The notes beneath the pieces were generated by a model. The model saw nothing but the letters and a program-made list of their open reading frames with translations. It was not told the origin of the DNA and searched no databases. DNA of 64,000 nucleotides from positions 310,001 through 374,000 of the forward strand of contig QYAI01000004.1 of NCBI GenBank assembly GCA_003988855.1, read 5' to 3'. Position numbers and translations under genes: made by a program. Position 1 is the first letter of the stretch. The number at the start of each line of letters is the position of its first letter. Below are positions 48,536-59,799 of this stretch, in pieces. Origin of the DNA: Arachnopeziza araneosa (taxonomy: Eukaryota; Ascomycota; Leotiomycetes; Helotiales; Arachnopezizaceae).

Positions 48536-49807
48536 AAGCGGTGGCGTTTCATCTTGAAAAGAGCCATAATGATCTGTACATGGCGTCCAACCTTGACCCC
48601 AAGCATACTTGTGGCGATTACTACCGTCCCACTGCAGAGGCAAATTGCTGGATTCGATCGACTGAATGGGCCGCGGCTGCAGAACCAAATGCCCGACCCA
48701 GGGAGGGAGGCCAGGTGTGGCAAGTATGGGGTCTGACTGGCGGCCAGAGGGCAGATAAACGAGCTGATGCGATTTTATTTGGGGTTGATGAAATTGATGG
48801 ACGGGTCGTTGTCAGTGGAGCGGAGCCTCGTCTCGTCTACAATGTTTGTCGACAGACGTTTAAAACGATCGGATAAATCCAACGGGATCTAGCGTCGGCC
48901 CCGCAAGCATCTCGGCAAGGTAGGTACCAGGCCCAAGATGGGATGGGTTCTGTGTGCCTGTCGCACTGCAACTCCTACTCCCTCCGTCTCCGACTTCCAC
49001 CGCAACTCCTGCTCCCACGCCACCGTCCACGAGATGCGAATATGATTCAACTGGTGCCGGTCGGACAACAACAACGTTGTCTCTCGTCTGTGTTGTTGCG
49101 TCTCATCTCGACTCGGCGCCGCTTGAGCCCAATCCTCGCATCACGCCCTGGTACCCCATACCCCATACTCGCATGGGCATAAGGTTATGAGCTTAATTTA
49201 AGCTGCTTGGTTTTCCAATATATTTTCTGTTCATCCGCTTCATCCATCGATTCTGCTCAGGGTCCTCTGTTTCCAAGCTGCATCCGTCAGAATACCCATA
49301 TTGTGAGCATGGCTGCTCGCTCTCGATGCCATTCCCATCTGCTGTCTTCAGCTGGCATTGCCGGCTATTCCTCTCGAGTACGCAAGAAGTATCACGGCCG
49401 ACAGCCACATTACCAGGCCTACGAATCTCTTGTATTCTAGACTAAGAGTCGGTCTGCGCAAACATGTTGGGCTCGAGGAGAGGTCGGCGCCACCGAGTTA
49501 ACCGTCACGTCCTTGACACCCCAGAGTATGGGGAACTCCCCGTGGACATGAAGGAAGAAAGGGTAGCCGGCAAACAACTTGCCAAGGCTAAAACCCATGA
49601 TTCAGGATACCCAAATTACTCTAAGTAACGTTAACGGTGCTTGGTATACGTGGCGTCGATGATCGTTCTTATTGACGTAGGAAGAATTTCTATCTTCGTC
49701 CACGTACTCTTTTCTTCGGGCTTGTGACGGGAGCCAGCTGCAGAGATTTTTCCCTCCGAGTGTGACCCATCCTTCTTATCTATTTCCCCTTCAAGGCGTT
49801 CTTCTTT

Positions 49808-49813
49808 TATATA
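49808..49813 (+). promoter_or_regulatory. TATA-like element of agd3
   Basis: TATATA about 85 bases before the agd3 ATG. Confidence 0.4.
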
Positions 49814-49894
49814 CCAGTCGTTCTTTCCCGGTGCAGACTTAAGCACGACTACTTCCCTTGGCCACTGCACGTCTGTCTTGGCACGGCATTCAAA

Positions 49895-52662
49895 ATGTCG
49901 ATTCGCTTTTTGAGCTCATGTTTCCTGGGGACTGTTTTGTATCTTTCCAACGTTCAGGCATACAAACACTGCGATCACAGACTCGCTCGACGAAATGGTG
50001 GCCCGTCGAACTCGGAAGACAACAAGATATTAAACTCTCAGTCACTCTTCACTCGGCCAGACAATTTCCATGTGACTCCGCTGGTCAAGGTTTCTACTCA
50101 AAATGGAGAGATCGAAACAAACACCACTTCTGTTGGTGATGTGAAGACCACAGCATTGAGAATGAGTGCGGACAGTGTAGACAGCACCGCCCTCGTTATT
50201 GCTCGGACTACCGCCGAAGCATACTCGGGATATTCCGGCTTAAATGATCGCGGAATACCTTACCAGGTTCTGATTGTCCCTCAAGCCGGAATAGGACTTC
50301 CCGTCTTGAACAGCACTACTACTCATGGAAACTTCGGTCTGATAGTGGTGCTCGGAGAGGCCAGCTACAATTATGGGACTTCCGGCTACGCGAGTGCTAT
50401 CACTCCTGACCAGTGGCAACAACTTTATAACTACCAAGTTGCTTTCGGTGTTCGTATGGTCAGGTTAGATGTCAATCCAGGACCGTCAACCGGTACAAGA
50501 TCTCTCGGAAGTTGTTGCACTGGAGAACAATATGTGTATATCTCTAATGCAGCTGCTTTCCCAAATTCTGGTCTTAAAACGTAAGTCAAGATGTCGCTTA
50601 AGATGGGAAGCCCCCTAACATATGCAAAGTGGAACGGCAGCAGGTGTTAGCACATCTGGATTGTATCATTATCCAGCCACGATTACGAATTCTAGCATTG
50701 CTACGGAGTTTCTTGCATTCGCAGCAGCCTCAAATGCGACCAGCGACCCAAATTTCTCCACTGTGAGCACGGCTGGAGTCATCAACAACATCAATGGCCG
50801 TCAACAGGTAAGCTTCAACTCCTAATACGAAAGATTCACTGACTTACCCCTAACGAGATGGTTTTCTTTATGCCTTTTGCCACTGACTGGTCCTATACAT
50901 CTGTCTTCCTGCAAGCTGCTTGGATCAGCTGGGGTACAAGAGGATTATGTATGTTCCTCAAAATCATAGAAGTTTTGAAACTAACTATTGTAGATGCCGG
51001 CTATCGCAGGATAATGCTTAATACACAAAGTTCGTATTACCTGCTCCGATCACTTCAGTCACGTGAACTAACATTATTCAACTTCTAGTCGACGACATGT
51101 TTCTGTGAGTCACAGTCATGGTGTGTACAGATGATTTACTGATTGACTTGTAGCCAGACACCAATGTTTAACACTGGATTAAATTACCGTGTCACTGGAA
51201 CAGATGTGGCACATCATATCAACGTCATGAACACCGTTAATACAAAGCTGGCCACCTCAAACCCGGGAAGCAGCTGGGTGATCGAGGTCGGCCACAACGG
51301 AAATGGAAACATTGAAGTCAGTATCTCTTACAAATCCTTCTCAGTGTACGATATTGAATTCTATAGACGTCCACCGACCTTGACACCGTCCCGTATGGGT
51401 ATTGCGGTACCGGACCAAGTAAGACTGCCGTCTCCAACGTCCATCGAAACTCTCTTTAACATTTGATAGTTGAATATCCGGATCAGATTGATACTCCTTT
51501 GGAGTTCGTGAAGCCATTAGGAACTGGGAAATCCCTATATCCGGCAACAGCTGGCGCTTATCCCAACTACAGTCTCACTTGCATGCAGCTGGATTCATTG
51601 TTGACATTTTGGCAAACTCCTTCGTATGGAAACAAATTTGCTCACATCTCTCACACTTTTACTCATGAAGATGAGGATAATTCGACCTACTCTGATGTTT
51701 ACAAGGAGCTCACGTGGAACCAAGGCTGGTTGAAGGGATCAGGTCTTGATCAAGCTACAAATTGGAGTCCCTTGGGGATAATTCCACCTGCAATCACGGG
51801 CCTTCACAACGGGGATGCTTTGCAAGCTTGGTCTGATGCAGGAATTATATACGTTGTTGGGGATAACACGAGACCACTTCTTCTTAACACCGAGAATGAG
51901 CATTGGCCATATACCTCCACCGTCGAGTCCAACGGTTTTGCAGGCATGCAAATTTCTCCTCGATGGGCCACGAATATCTACTACAACGTAAGTTTAAATG
52001 TACTGCTTTAAAAGAAAAATACTGATCAATATACCGCTAGTGTGATCTGTCTGCTTGTGTTGTGGCTGAGTGGAAGAACGTCTCAAAAGGAGTCGGCGAC
52101 TTCTACACGATCCTCACTAATGAAATTGAGGTCAACAGTCGACATTTACTCGGATTGCATCACGATGCATTCATGTTCCACCAAGCCAACCTTCGATACA
52201 TTGGAGCTGATTCATACTACATCACTAGTTCCAGTGCAACTCGCTACACCATGTCGCTCTTTGAGCTCTGGGTGACAGTCGTCACAAACGAGTTGTCTCG
52301 GCTCGTCAGTTGGCCTATCGTCTCACTGAAACACGATGATGTAAGTCCCATCCTTCAGTAACTTAACCAACTCAGCTAACACAATCGAGTTCTCTGTATC
52401 CTTCAAGAACCGAATGACGAGAGACAAGTGCAACTACAATATCTCGTGGAAACTCAACCTGGCCGCCCAGAAAATCACCACCGTCACCGTAACATCTGAC
52501 GGCAACACCTGTGCAGCTCCCATCCCACTCACAGTTCCAGGCAAAGTGACGGACACGCAAGGCTTCACGACAGAGCAGATTGGTACCGATCCACTGACCA
52601 TCTGGGTCACTCTGAACGGCGACCCAGTAACGTTTACTCTTAGCACGCCGATCTCGGTTTAA
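49895..52662 (+). CDS. agd3: Agd3-type GAG de-N-acetylase (CE18/CBM87)
   Basis: Secreted enzyme that removes acetyl groups from GalNAc of galactosaminogalactan, making it cationic and adhesive. 770 aa, ten exons: 49895-50580, 50630-50807, 50858-50948, 50994-51029, 51089-51104, 51154-51316, 51367-51418, 51470-51987, 52041-52340, 52390-52662; introns 45-59 nt. Signal peptide MSIRFLSSCFLGTVLYLSNVQA. The N-terminal ~270 residues fit the CBM87-containing half; FVFFMPFATDWSYTS-type core, IDDMFLQTPMF, GHNGNGNIE and HTFTHEDEDNSTYSD mark the deacetylase, the paired His of HTFTH being the metal ligands expected for this fold. TLDTVPYGYCGTGP-region and the exon 7-8 joins were chosen to keep frame. A small beta-domain ends the protein. 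Confidence 0.92.
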
Positions 52663-54036
52663 TCACCCTATTGGATAGGGAACTTGTAGTATGGATAAGG
52701 GTAACTTTCATCATATGTCGACATTTGGGCTCCGAAATTGCATGGTGGGAAAGATGTGTCGGATCAAGTCTCTCCTTTGGAATAGGCAGCTAGGTTCATA
52801 ATGTTGAAACACAGAATGTAAAAATTCTTCCTTGATACGTTCAGTGTACATATTGACGCCGTCCGATCCGTAATCCCTCCTCCAAACCCGGGTTCGTGAT
52901 GTCGTGATCTGCCATTCCCATGACAAGCCCGTTGTAGCTATAGCCCTTGCCTCAGCACCTCATCTCCAGGCTTGCGGGTTAGCCCTCGACTCTTCTGGCC
53001 AGGAAGTTGACATCAGTCGCCCTTTGCGTGCAGTGCAGACGGAAGCCTTCTTTCGCTCGCATGCTGATCTGACGGCCATCTGGGCGTCCGCAGCTGTCCG
53101 GACCTGCTCAGTCCCACATGCAGGTACCAGTACCTCAGTCTCACTATGCGCTGATCCAACCATCCCATTCCGCCGTCCGATGCACAACACCACATGGCAC
53201 CAGACGCGTTGTCGGCCCCCATCGCATTTTTGCGGATGACGAGTACAGTACCTTCTGATGCCAAAAGAAATCTCGCGGAAAACCCAGCGGTCCAGCCACT
53301 TCCCCACATGGCCGTTGCCTTTATCCATGTTCTCGCGTCCCCAATGCCCCAGATGCAGCCTACGTAAGCCAAATTGTCTTGGCACATCAGGCTAATCCCC
53401 CAACGCGCCCATTCTCTCTCTCTCCACGTTGTCGGGCTGGCCCCCGCAAGACAGGCAGGTGCGATCAGATTCCGGTCCCTGGAGATCCCATCTCCCTTCA
53501 AAGTCATATCCTGCGCACATCATATCCCGACTCTTATGAATCCGGCACTTCATCTGGATGATGAGGGAAGAGTGGGTGCAAGTCCACCTTGAGCCTCGTA
53601 CGGAGCATCTATTCTGTTCCGGAACGGAATTAGTTGTTTCCAGCGACATCTAAACCATGTATCTGGTACACGCTTATTGCTTAGTTTAGGCGTCTCATCC
53701 AAAGTGCAATTCTGTAGCGACGACAGCCATCCTGGGCACCCGAGAGCCACGGCAATATATATGTCAAAATGAGGGACGCTTGAGTGACGTAAGCCCCTTA
53801 TGAGTTTGCTACTTCGCCTGGCATTGCATCGATGGCTTGTGTTCTGGAACCCCGACAAGTCACTTCCTCGAAGAGCTGATATCTGGCAACCAGCAGTCCC
53901 TAAAACTCCCGAGACTGGTGAGAAGCAAACTCTTTTTTTTAAACTGATCAATTTCGCTTCGACACGATCTGCAAGCCGAATCGAATTCTAAAGAGCGCAT
54001 TTGCACCTGCGTTGGGCTCGCTTCCGCCCCAGTAAC
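52663..54036. other. Intergenic, agd3 to ega3
   Basis: 1.37 kb. Overlapping open frames of up to 164 codons on the minus strand show no family features and are taken as chance. Confidence 0.6.
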
Positions 54037-55156
54037 ATGTCGTCTGGGGGGCAATTCGGAAAACTCCCACAGCAGAAAGTTACATCGGACAACCCACATT
54101 CAGGATGTATTTCCAGAAGACACATCCTGCTAGGAGCCGTGATGACCCTGATTGTCCTCGGAGTCGCTTTAGGTCTCGGGCTAGGAGTAGGACTTTCCGG
54201 GAAGCGGGCTTCCTCGGCCAACACAACTATGTCCACAAAATCCAGCGCAGAAGAGGAATATGGAACTGCCTGGTGGTCTCCAAGTGTCGGTGCTACTTGG
54301 CAAATTGAGCTGCAGCATGCAGTGAGAAACATCACCTTGAACGTGTCCATTTACGACATAGACCTTTTCTTGAACACCAACGAAACCATAGCATCTCTCC
54401 ATGCACAGAATCGGAAAGTCATCTGTTACTTTTCGGCTGGCTCTTATGAAGATTTTCGCCCGGATTCTTCGTCGTTCACTCCGTTTGACTACGGTAATCC
54501 ATTAGCAGGTTGGCCTGGCGAAGTAAAGATCCCCGGAATCTTATTCCTCTATTCTGAACCTTCGAAAGAGAGGGTATCTCAAGTAACGCACCCCTAGAAC
54601 AATTTTATCTAGTGGTGCTCATTCTCCCTCGCCCTAAAAACGCTCCTAGAAACCCTAGACTAAGAAAACGCTAACTCCTGATCTTCAGTGGTGGTTAAAT
54701 ACAAACTCAACAAACATTAGGGCAATAATGCTAGCCAGACTTGATCGCGCAGCAAGCATTGGCTGCGATGGTGTCGATCCTGACAACATAGATGCGTACA
54801 ACAACGACAATGGCTTCAACCTTACACAGATCGACGCCATAGACTACATCAACTTCTTGTCGGATGCAGCTCATGCGCGCAATCTTTCCATTGGGCTGAA
54901 AAATGGCGGAGATATTGTCCATCGAGTTATCGACAGCGTGCAATGGGAAGTCAACGAACAATGCGTAGCGTACAGGGAATGTGGGACGTTTCAACCTTTC
55001 ATTAGCGCTGGGAAGCCGGTCTTCCATATCGAATACCTGAATACAACACTAAATACAACAGCGAATAGAAAAATAGACTGCAGCCAGAGGTTAGAAACAG
55101 GGTTCTCCACCATTGTGAAGCAGCAGAGCTTGGATGACTGGTTGGAAGTGTGTTAG
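54037..55156 (+). CDS. ega3: Ega3-type GH114 endo-alpha-1,4-galactosaminidase, membrane-anchored
   Basis: Cleaves the deacetylated (galactosamine) parts of GAG. 317 aa; exons 54037-54522 and 54689-55156. The 166-nt intron has GCTAAC near its end and joins GWPGE to WWLNTNSTNIRAIMLARLD. Type II layout: short cytosolic N-terminus, helix ~29-51 (HILLGAVMTLIVLGVALGLG), linker, then the GH114 TIM barrel with VICYFSAGSYEDFRPD, CDGVDPDNIDAYNNDNG (catalytic acidic residues expected here) and SIGLKNGGDI. The membrane anchor resembles A. fumigatus Ega3. It lies on the same strand between agd3 and uge3 homologues, with 1.4 and 2.7 kb gaps. Confidence 0.93.
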
Positions 55157-57463
55157 GGAAACATTACGAGAACTTTGCAGCTGTTTGGCCCCCAATCTCA
55201 GCCTATTTGCGTGCATTGCAGCCGCCAGGCGTTTTTCAGATCCGAGTGATGGAAATACTTTGACTGCACAAAATGGAACATCAAACCTCCATCCTTCTCT
55301 GCATCTCATCTCCTACGCCTTTGATGATCACGCAGACGTCCAGCGCTTGTTGCCACTGCCGGCATTTGACTTGCAAAAGTCGACTGATCGCTAGTGACCG
55401 CCTTATTCAACCAGAAGAGCCAAAATGAAAAGGAAAAGGACAAATACCCCGGTACGTCTTCTCCAAGACGGTGTAGTTGCACCGGTCGAGTTGGTGGCAG
55501 TCTCTTCAAAAATAAGAATCAAAAAAATCATGGGATCCACCATGAGATCATAGAGGTAGGTGGCCACGGCCATACAGGCACGGAGATACTTCCATCTCGA
55601 TTTACATAACTTGGGTAAATGCGGGGAAATCTTGCTCGCTTACACTGACGACCAGATTTTGTCCTTGCAGAAATAAACCGGCCAAGCTGGCTGCCACTCT
55701 GCATCGGAAGTATGAAATGGGTAATGCAGACTCAATAGTTCCAATCCGAGGAAATCCGGTGTTTTTATATCCTTGCTGCAAAGCTCGTACACCGACATTG
55801 AACTGTTGCTGGGAAAACAAACGGATGTTTGTGTGTTTGGCCTGGAGATCCTTTTCTCCACCACCAATCGCAGTATGCTTACAGCTACTGTGGTATGGCA
55901 CGCAATACCGGTCAGAAGTGACTACGACATGACAACCCATTTCAAAGAGCCTGGGACTGACGACAGTTTGGCCCTCAGCAGGTGTCAAGATTTCGGAAGT
56001 CAGGCCCGCCCACTATCGAAAAGATGATATCCAGCTTAATAATCGTTTGGGCTGTCGTATCTGTGATGTAAAATTGATCTCGGCTACACGACCATGAGCG
56101 GGCGTAAAGCGAGGAGCCAGACAGGGAATATCAGAGCCTCATCGGGGAGAAAGGAGTAACGCGGTGCTAATGTCAAGTACCTGTTTCGTGATAATAGTCT
56201 CTCCCCTATGACACCGACTTAGTGGTTGAAGCGATGGATCTAATAGCCTTCCCCACACGTTTTACAGACCCAAACCAAGCTCAGGGACCCACAGGAGCAC
56301 GAATCTGTAGACCCACAAACGTAGCATCCAACCTTAAAAATCGAGAACCATCATCGCAAATCCGTCTACCAATCGCTTCGCAGAATAGATATTTAGCCTC
56401 TATGCAGCAATAGCTGTAAAGGGGATGGGCAAGGTTGTGTTGCAGCCCTGCCGTCCCGAGATTTGAACTTTCCACACCAGATACCCGATTGGCACCATCT
56501 GTTCTATAATTCGCATACCAGGATATACTCCAATGCTAAAATGGGACTTCATCAGTCATTTGGATAAAGAGATCCCCGCCGTCATACCACCTGTTTCCCA
56601 GCAAGACCTGATATTTTCGATTTAACATGCAACACCGGCATATGAGTTTGTCAAGGTATTCGGCGCCGAGCCCATCCAAATTTTTAGACACAGATCGTCA
56701 CTGGGGCAAGGACAAGCATGCTACCCCAGATCTAGGCACGTCGGTCGTACATTACATGTGCAGACTATCGAGATACTCGCAGAAAATCTTTTCAAGCTAT
56801 CCTCTTTCATGTAGCTGCAAGAGATCTTGCAGCCTTTGTAAGGTGTAGCGACGAGATAGTGAAAACAATGTTGTCTTTCGGCATCCAGTCCGGCATCGAT
56901 TAGCTCCATTTCTCCCCGTATTGCTGGAAGTAACTGAGAAGCTCGAAGGGTGTAGACTTTGAGAGGTCCATCGTTTCAAAGATCTAGCAAAGCTTAAGAG
57001 AAAATTTAGTGTAGGATGTAACCCAATGAGATGTCATTTCTGAGAATCCAGTACCATGGCGTTTGCTCAAATCTCAGGATTTATATGAAGAAAACACTAT
57101 TCTCTCAATACTTTACTTTCCGAAAATCTCGTAGCAATTCGAGAATTTGCAAACCAGGCTTGCCAGTATGGGACTTGATGTGCCGATGCGATCCACACTG
57201 AAGTGTTGTCAGGAGACTCGGGCAGTAGAGTTTGAGCACCGAGACTCTGGCCGGTAGACGACCGTTCATGATTGGATACTTCCTGTCCTGACCAATTCGG
57301 TCATCATGCTGTGCCAATTTTCCTATGCCAGTCTGAATGTTGTTTTCGGGTTGTGGTAGGACGAGAGGTCTCAAGTCCGGGACGAACTATCCCTCCAACC
57401 GGAGGTTCGAATACAGGCACAATAGAGTGAAAGTGACAGGGCTAAATGATGTGACGAGAGTCC

Positions 57464-57471
57464 ACGCGTCA
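57464..57471 (+). promoter_or_regulatory. StuA-like box upstream of uge3
   Basis: ACGCGTCA fits (A/T)CGCG(T/A)N(A/C), about 350 bases before the uge3 ATG. Short motif; chance match possible. Confidence 0.3.
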
Positions 57472-57736
57472 AATGCTTTGGGCATTCTTCCCGCGCCTGC
57501 CAATGTTTCTAGAACAAGCATTTCAATATAATAAATCCGAGAGTAATATGGTGCAAACAATTCCACGGCTGAGCGGGAAGGAAAAAAACTTCGAGCAGGG
57601 TCAAACCAAGATGACCAGCATCAACGTAGACAATTTATCACGCAAGGCGACCACGTTTCTGCGAGGCTGGAAACAAGTGAATCCACTCACTCTCTGAGGA
57701 AATAACTCACTCGCACAAAACACTCGAAGCAGCAAA

Positions 57737-57744
57737 TATATAAG
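57737..57744 (+). promoter_or_regulatory. TATA-like element of uge3
   Basis: TATATAAG about 80 bases before the uge3 ATG. Confidence 0.45.
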
Positions 57745-57822
57745 GAGATGTACAGATATTGTTCAAAATAACAATTCTAAAACAGTCAAGACATCTTCAG
57801 AGACTTGAGCAGATATAAAAAC

Positions 57823-59220
57823 ATGCCTTGCAGCACGGGAAGTGGCGCATCCAGCCCAGAACGATTCTCTTCTGGCTCAGAATGTGGAGATGTTGATACC
57901 CCATTCACCGAGAGCTCTCTGCTTTTTGACGATGTCGACCTCGAGCTCGCTATCCAGCGATCGGCAAACTCCCAATATATTCTTGTTGTTGGCGGTTGTG
58001 GATTTATCGGATCCCATACTGTTTGGGAACTTGCCAAGGCTGGTTATAATGTGAGGATATCTACCTCGACATATCGTTCGCGACAGTTCTGACCGTGATC
58101 TGTGCAGGTAGTTGTTGTCGACAACCTTAGTAACGCTTTCAGTGAGGTTTTCACCACTATCGAGGGCATGGTGGCCAACCACTATCAGAAAACACCAAGT
58201 CGCCAACCAACTCTAAAGTTGTACAAAGCAGACTACCGAGACGCCACAGCCATGACTAAAATTCTTCGAGCTTATGAACGGCCCTGTGGCTTCGGATCTA
58301 GCCTAGGCGGGTTGGAGGCTCCTAAACGGTCTAACATTACAGGAGTGATTCATTTCGCGGCTTTCAAGTCTGTCGGCGACAGTATCAAGAGCCCGTTGAA
58401 ATACTACGCAAACAACGTTTGTGGACTGGTTGATTTCTGCTCTCTTCTTGGAGACTTTGGAATTAAGAATTTTGTCTTCAGCTCTTCTGCGACAGTGTAC
58501 GGAACTGTGGCGGATATGGGCATTCCTCTCAGGGAGGAGTATTGCAGTCAAGACACCACCGTGTTTGTCGAGGAGGATGGACAGAAAAAGGTTGTGGAGT
58601 CTGGATCTTCAGGACTCACGAATCCGTATGGTCGAACGAAATGGATGTGCGAGGCTATTCTAAATGATCTGGCAACAGCTGATCCAGAATGGACTATCAC
58701 TGCTCTTCGATACTTCAACCCAATTGGCTGCGATGAATCCGGGCTTATCGGCGAAGATCCTCGGGACGCGGCGACCAACCTCATGCCCGTCGTGCTAAGA
58801 GTGATAACAGGTGCTCTCCCCGTGTTGAGCATCTACGGCTCAGATTGGGATACACGAGACGGAACAGCAGTGAGAGACTACATTCACGTCTCGGATCTTG
58901 CTCGAGGACACTTGGCAGCACTCAAGTCACGCCCAGACCGTGGATTCAGAGTGTATAACCTTGGTAGCGGCCGTGGATCTTCGGTTCTCGAGTTGGTTGA
59001 AGCCATGGAGCGCGTTTGCCAGCGAAAGATACCAAGGCAACTTGTCGGTCGAAGAGCGGGTGATGTTGGATCTTGCGTGGCTAAGGCGAGTAGAGCGGAG
59101 GAAGAACTAGGCTGGCGCACAGAGAAGAGTCTCGAGACATGCTGCCGAGATGTATGGCGATATCTTGGGCGAGTGGCAGGTGATTCTTTATCAGCGTCCG
59201 ACTCGATGGAGATTGTATAA
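57823..59220 (+). CDS. uge3: Uge3-type UDP-glucose/UDP-GlcNAc 4-epimerase
   Basis: Cytosolic NAD-dependent epimerase producing UDP-Gal and UDP-GalNAc for GAG. 446 aa; exons 57823-58050 and 58108-59220. The 57-nt intron joins KAGYN to VVVVDNLSNA. Rossmann motif GGCGFIGSH (~53-61), HFAAFKSVGDS, FSSSATVYG and NPYGRTKW (Tyr-x3-Lys pair) define GalE-type epimerases; RYFNPIGCDESGLIGEDP and VRDYIHVSDLARGH continue the fold. The ~45-residue acidic/Ser N-terminal extension and an insert around 83-130 distinguish it from housekeeping GalE and agree with Uge3. Genome-wide context (a separate Uge5-like gene) cannot be checked here. Confidence 0.93.
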
Positions 59221-59799
59221 AGAGTGAATTCGCTGTGGAGTTGGCGTTCCGAGATGGCGTTGGGGAGAGCATGCATACATATATTCTGCTTCTTTCCAAG
59301 AAGATAGGAGATAGGGCGGTGTTTATAATAAATAGGATAAGGACTGTGGCATGTGTCTGATACTGACTGCGTGAGACGCATCCTCATGATCGACCGTTCC
59401 TCGTCATCGTGTCAAGGTTGTGAGGCTATCTGAGATACGACCCTAGTCCAGAGAAGGAGCATTCTCATTGGCGGTCAAAGTCACGTGAGCTTAAGGTTTG
59501 AGCTCATTGTTGTGGCACTATCCGTCCGCATTAATCTCATACAACAATTTTCATCAACATCCTCTTTATTTAGCGGAAAAGCGGCTACAAACAACCTTCT
59601 TACATGGTCTACGTTACATGCTAAGGCTCAAATAGGCCTCGCTTAATCGGATCCGACGGTATCATCAATTTAAGCTTCACCAGAAGACCTCTCAGAACCC
59701 CTCAGGAGCCTTCCATTTCCAATAGACACGCGGCCCACACCACACGATGCCGTTAATACGACACTTCAGAGCTTCCATCTTCCAATCAACGTTCCATAT
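59221..59799. other. Convergent intergenic region
   Basis: 3' flanks of uge3 and the repeat-protein gene; no gene recognised. Confidence 0.6.

Larger units (their letters stand above)
48046..49894. other. Divergent promoter region, gt4c / agd3
   Basis: 1.85 kb shared upstream region of the glycosyltransferase (minus) and deacetylase (plus). No coding sequence recognised; short open frames overlap on both strands. A StuA-like box and a TATA-like element are listed separately. Confidence 0.6.
55157..57822. other. Large intergenic gap, ega3 to uge3
   Basis: 2.67 kb, the largest gap inside the cluster. In Aspergillus sph3 sits next to ega3 and uge3, but no LPLYIYP or FFDE-type spherulin-4 motif was found in any frame inspected here. 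Only short unrelated open frames. Confidence 0.6.

Noticed and set aside
48532..48876. 114-codon plus-strand frame in the gt4c/agd3 promoter
   Set aside because: Overlaps other frames on both strands, no domain, low-quality start context.
52960..53507. Two overlapping minus-strand frames between agd3 and ega3
   Set aside because: They overlap in different frames, with atypical Arg/Trp/Gly-rich composition and no splice-supported extension.
56440..56515. Minus-strand TTCAAAT resembling a T-loop
   Set aside because: Flanking bases do not pair into a T stem and no tRNA fold could be drawn.
57390..57420. tRNA-like GGTTCGAAT T-loop
   Set aside because: No matching acceptor, D or anticodon arms around it.
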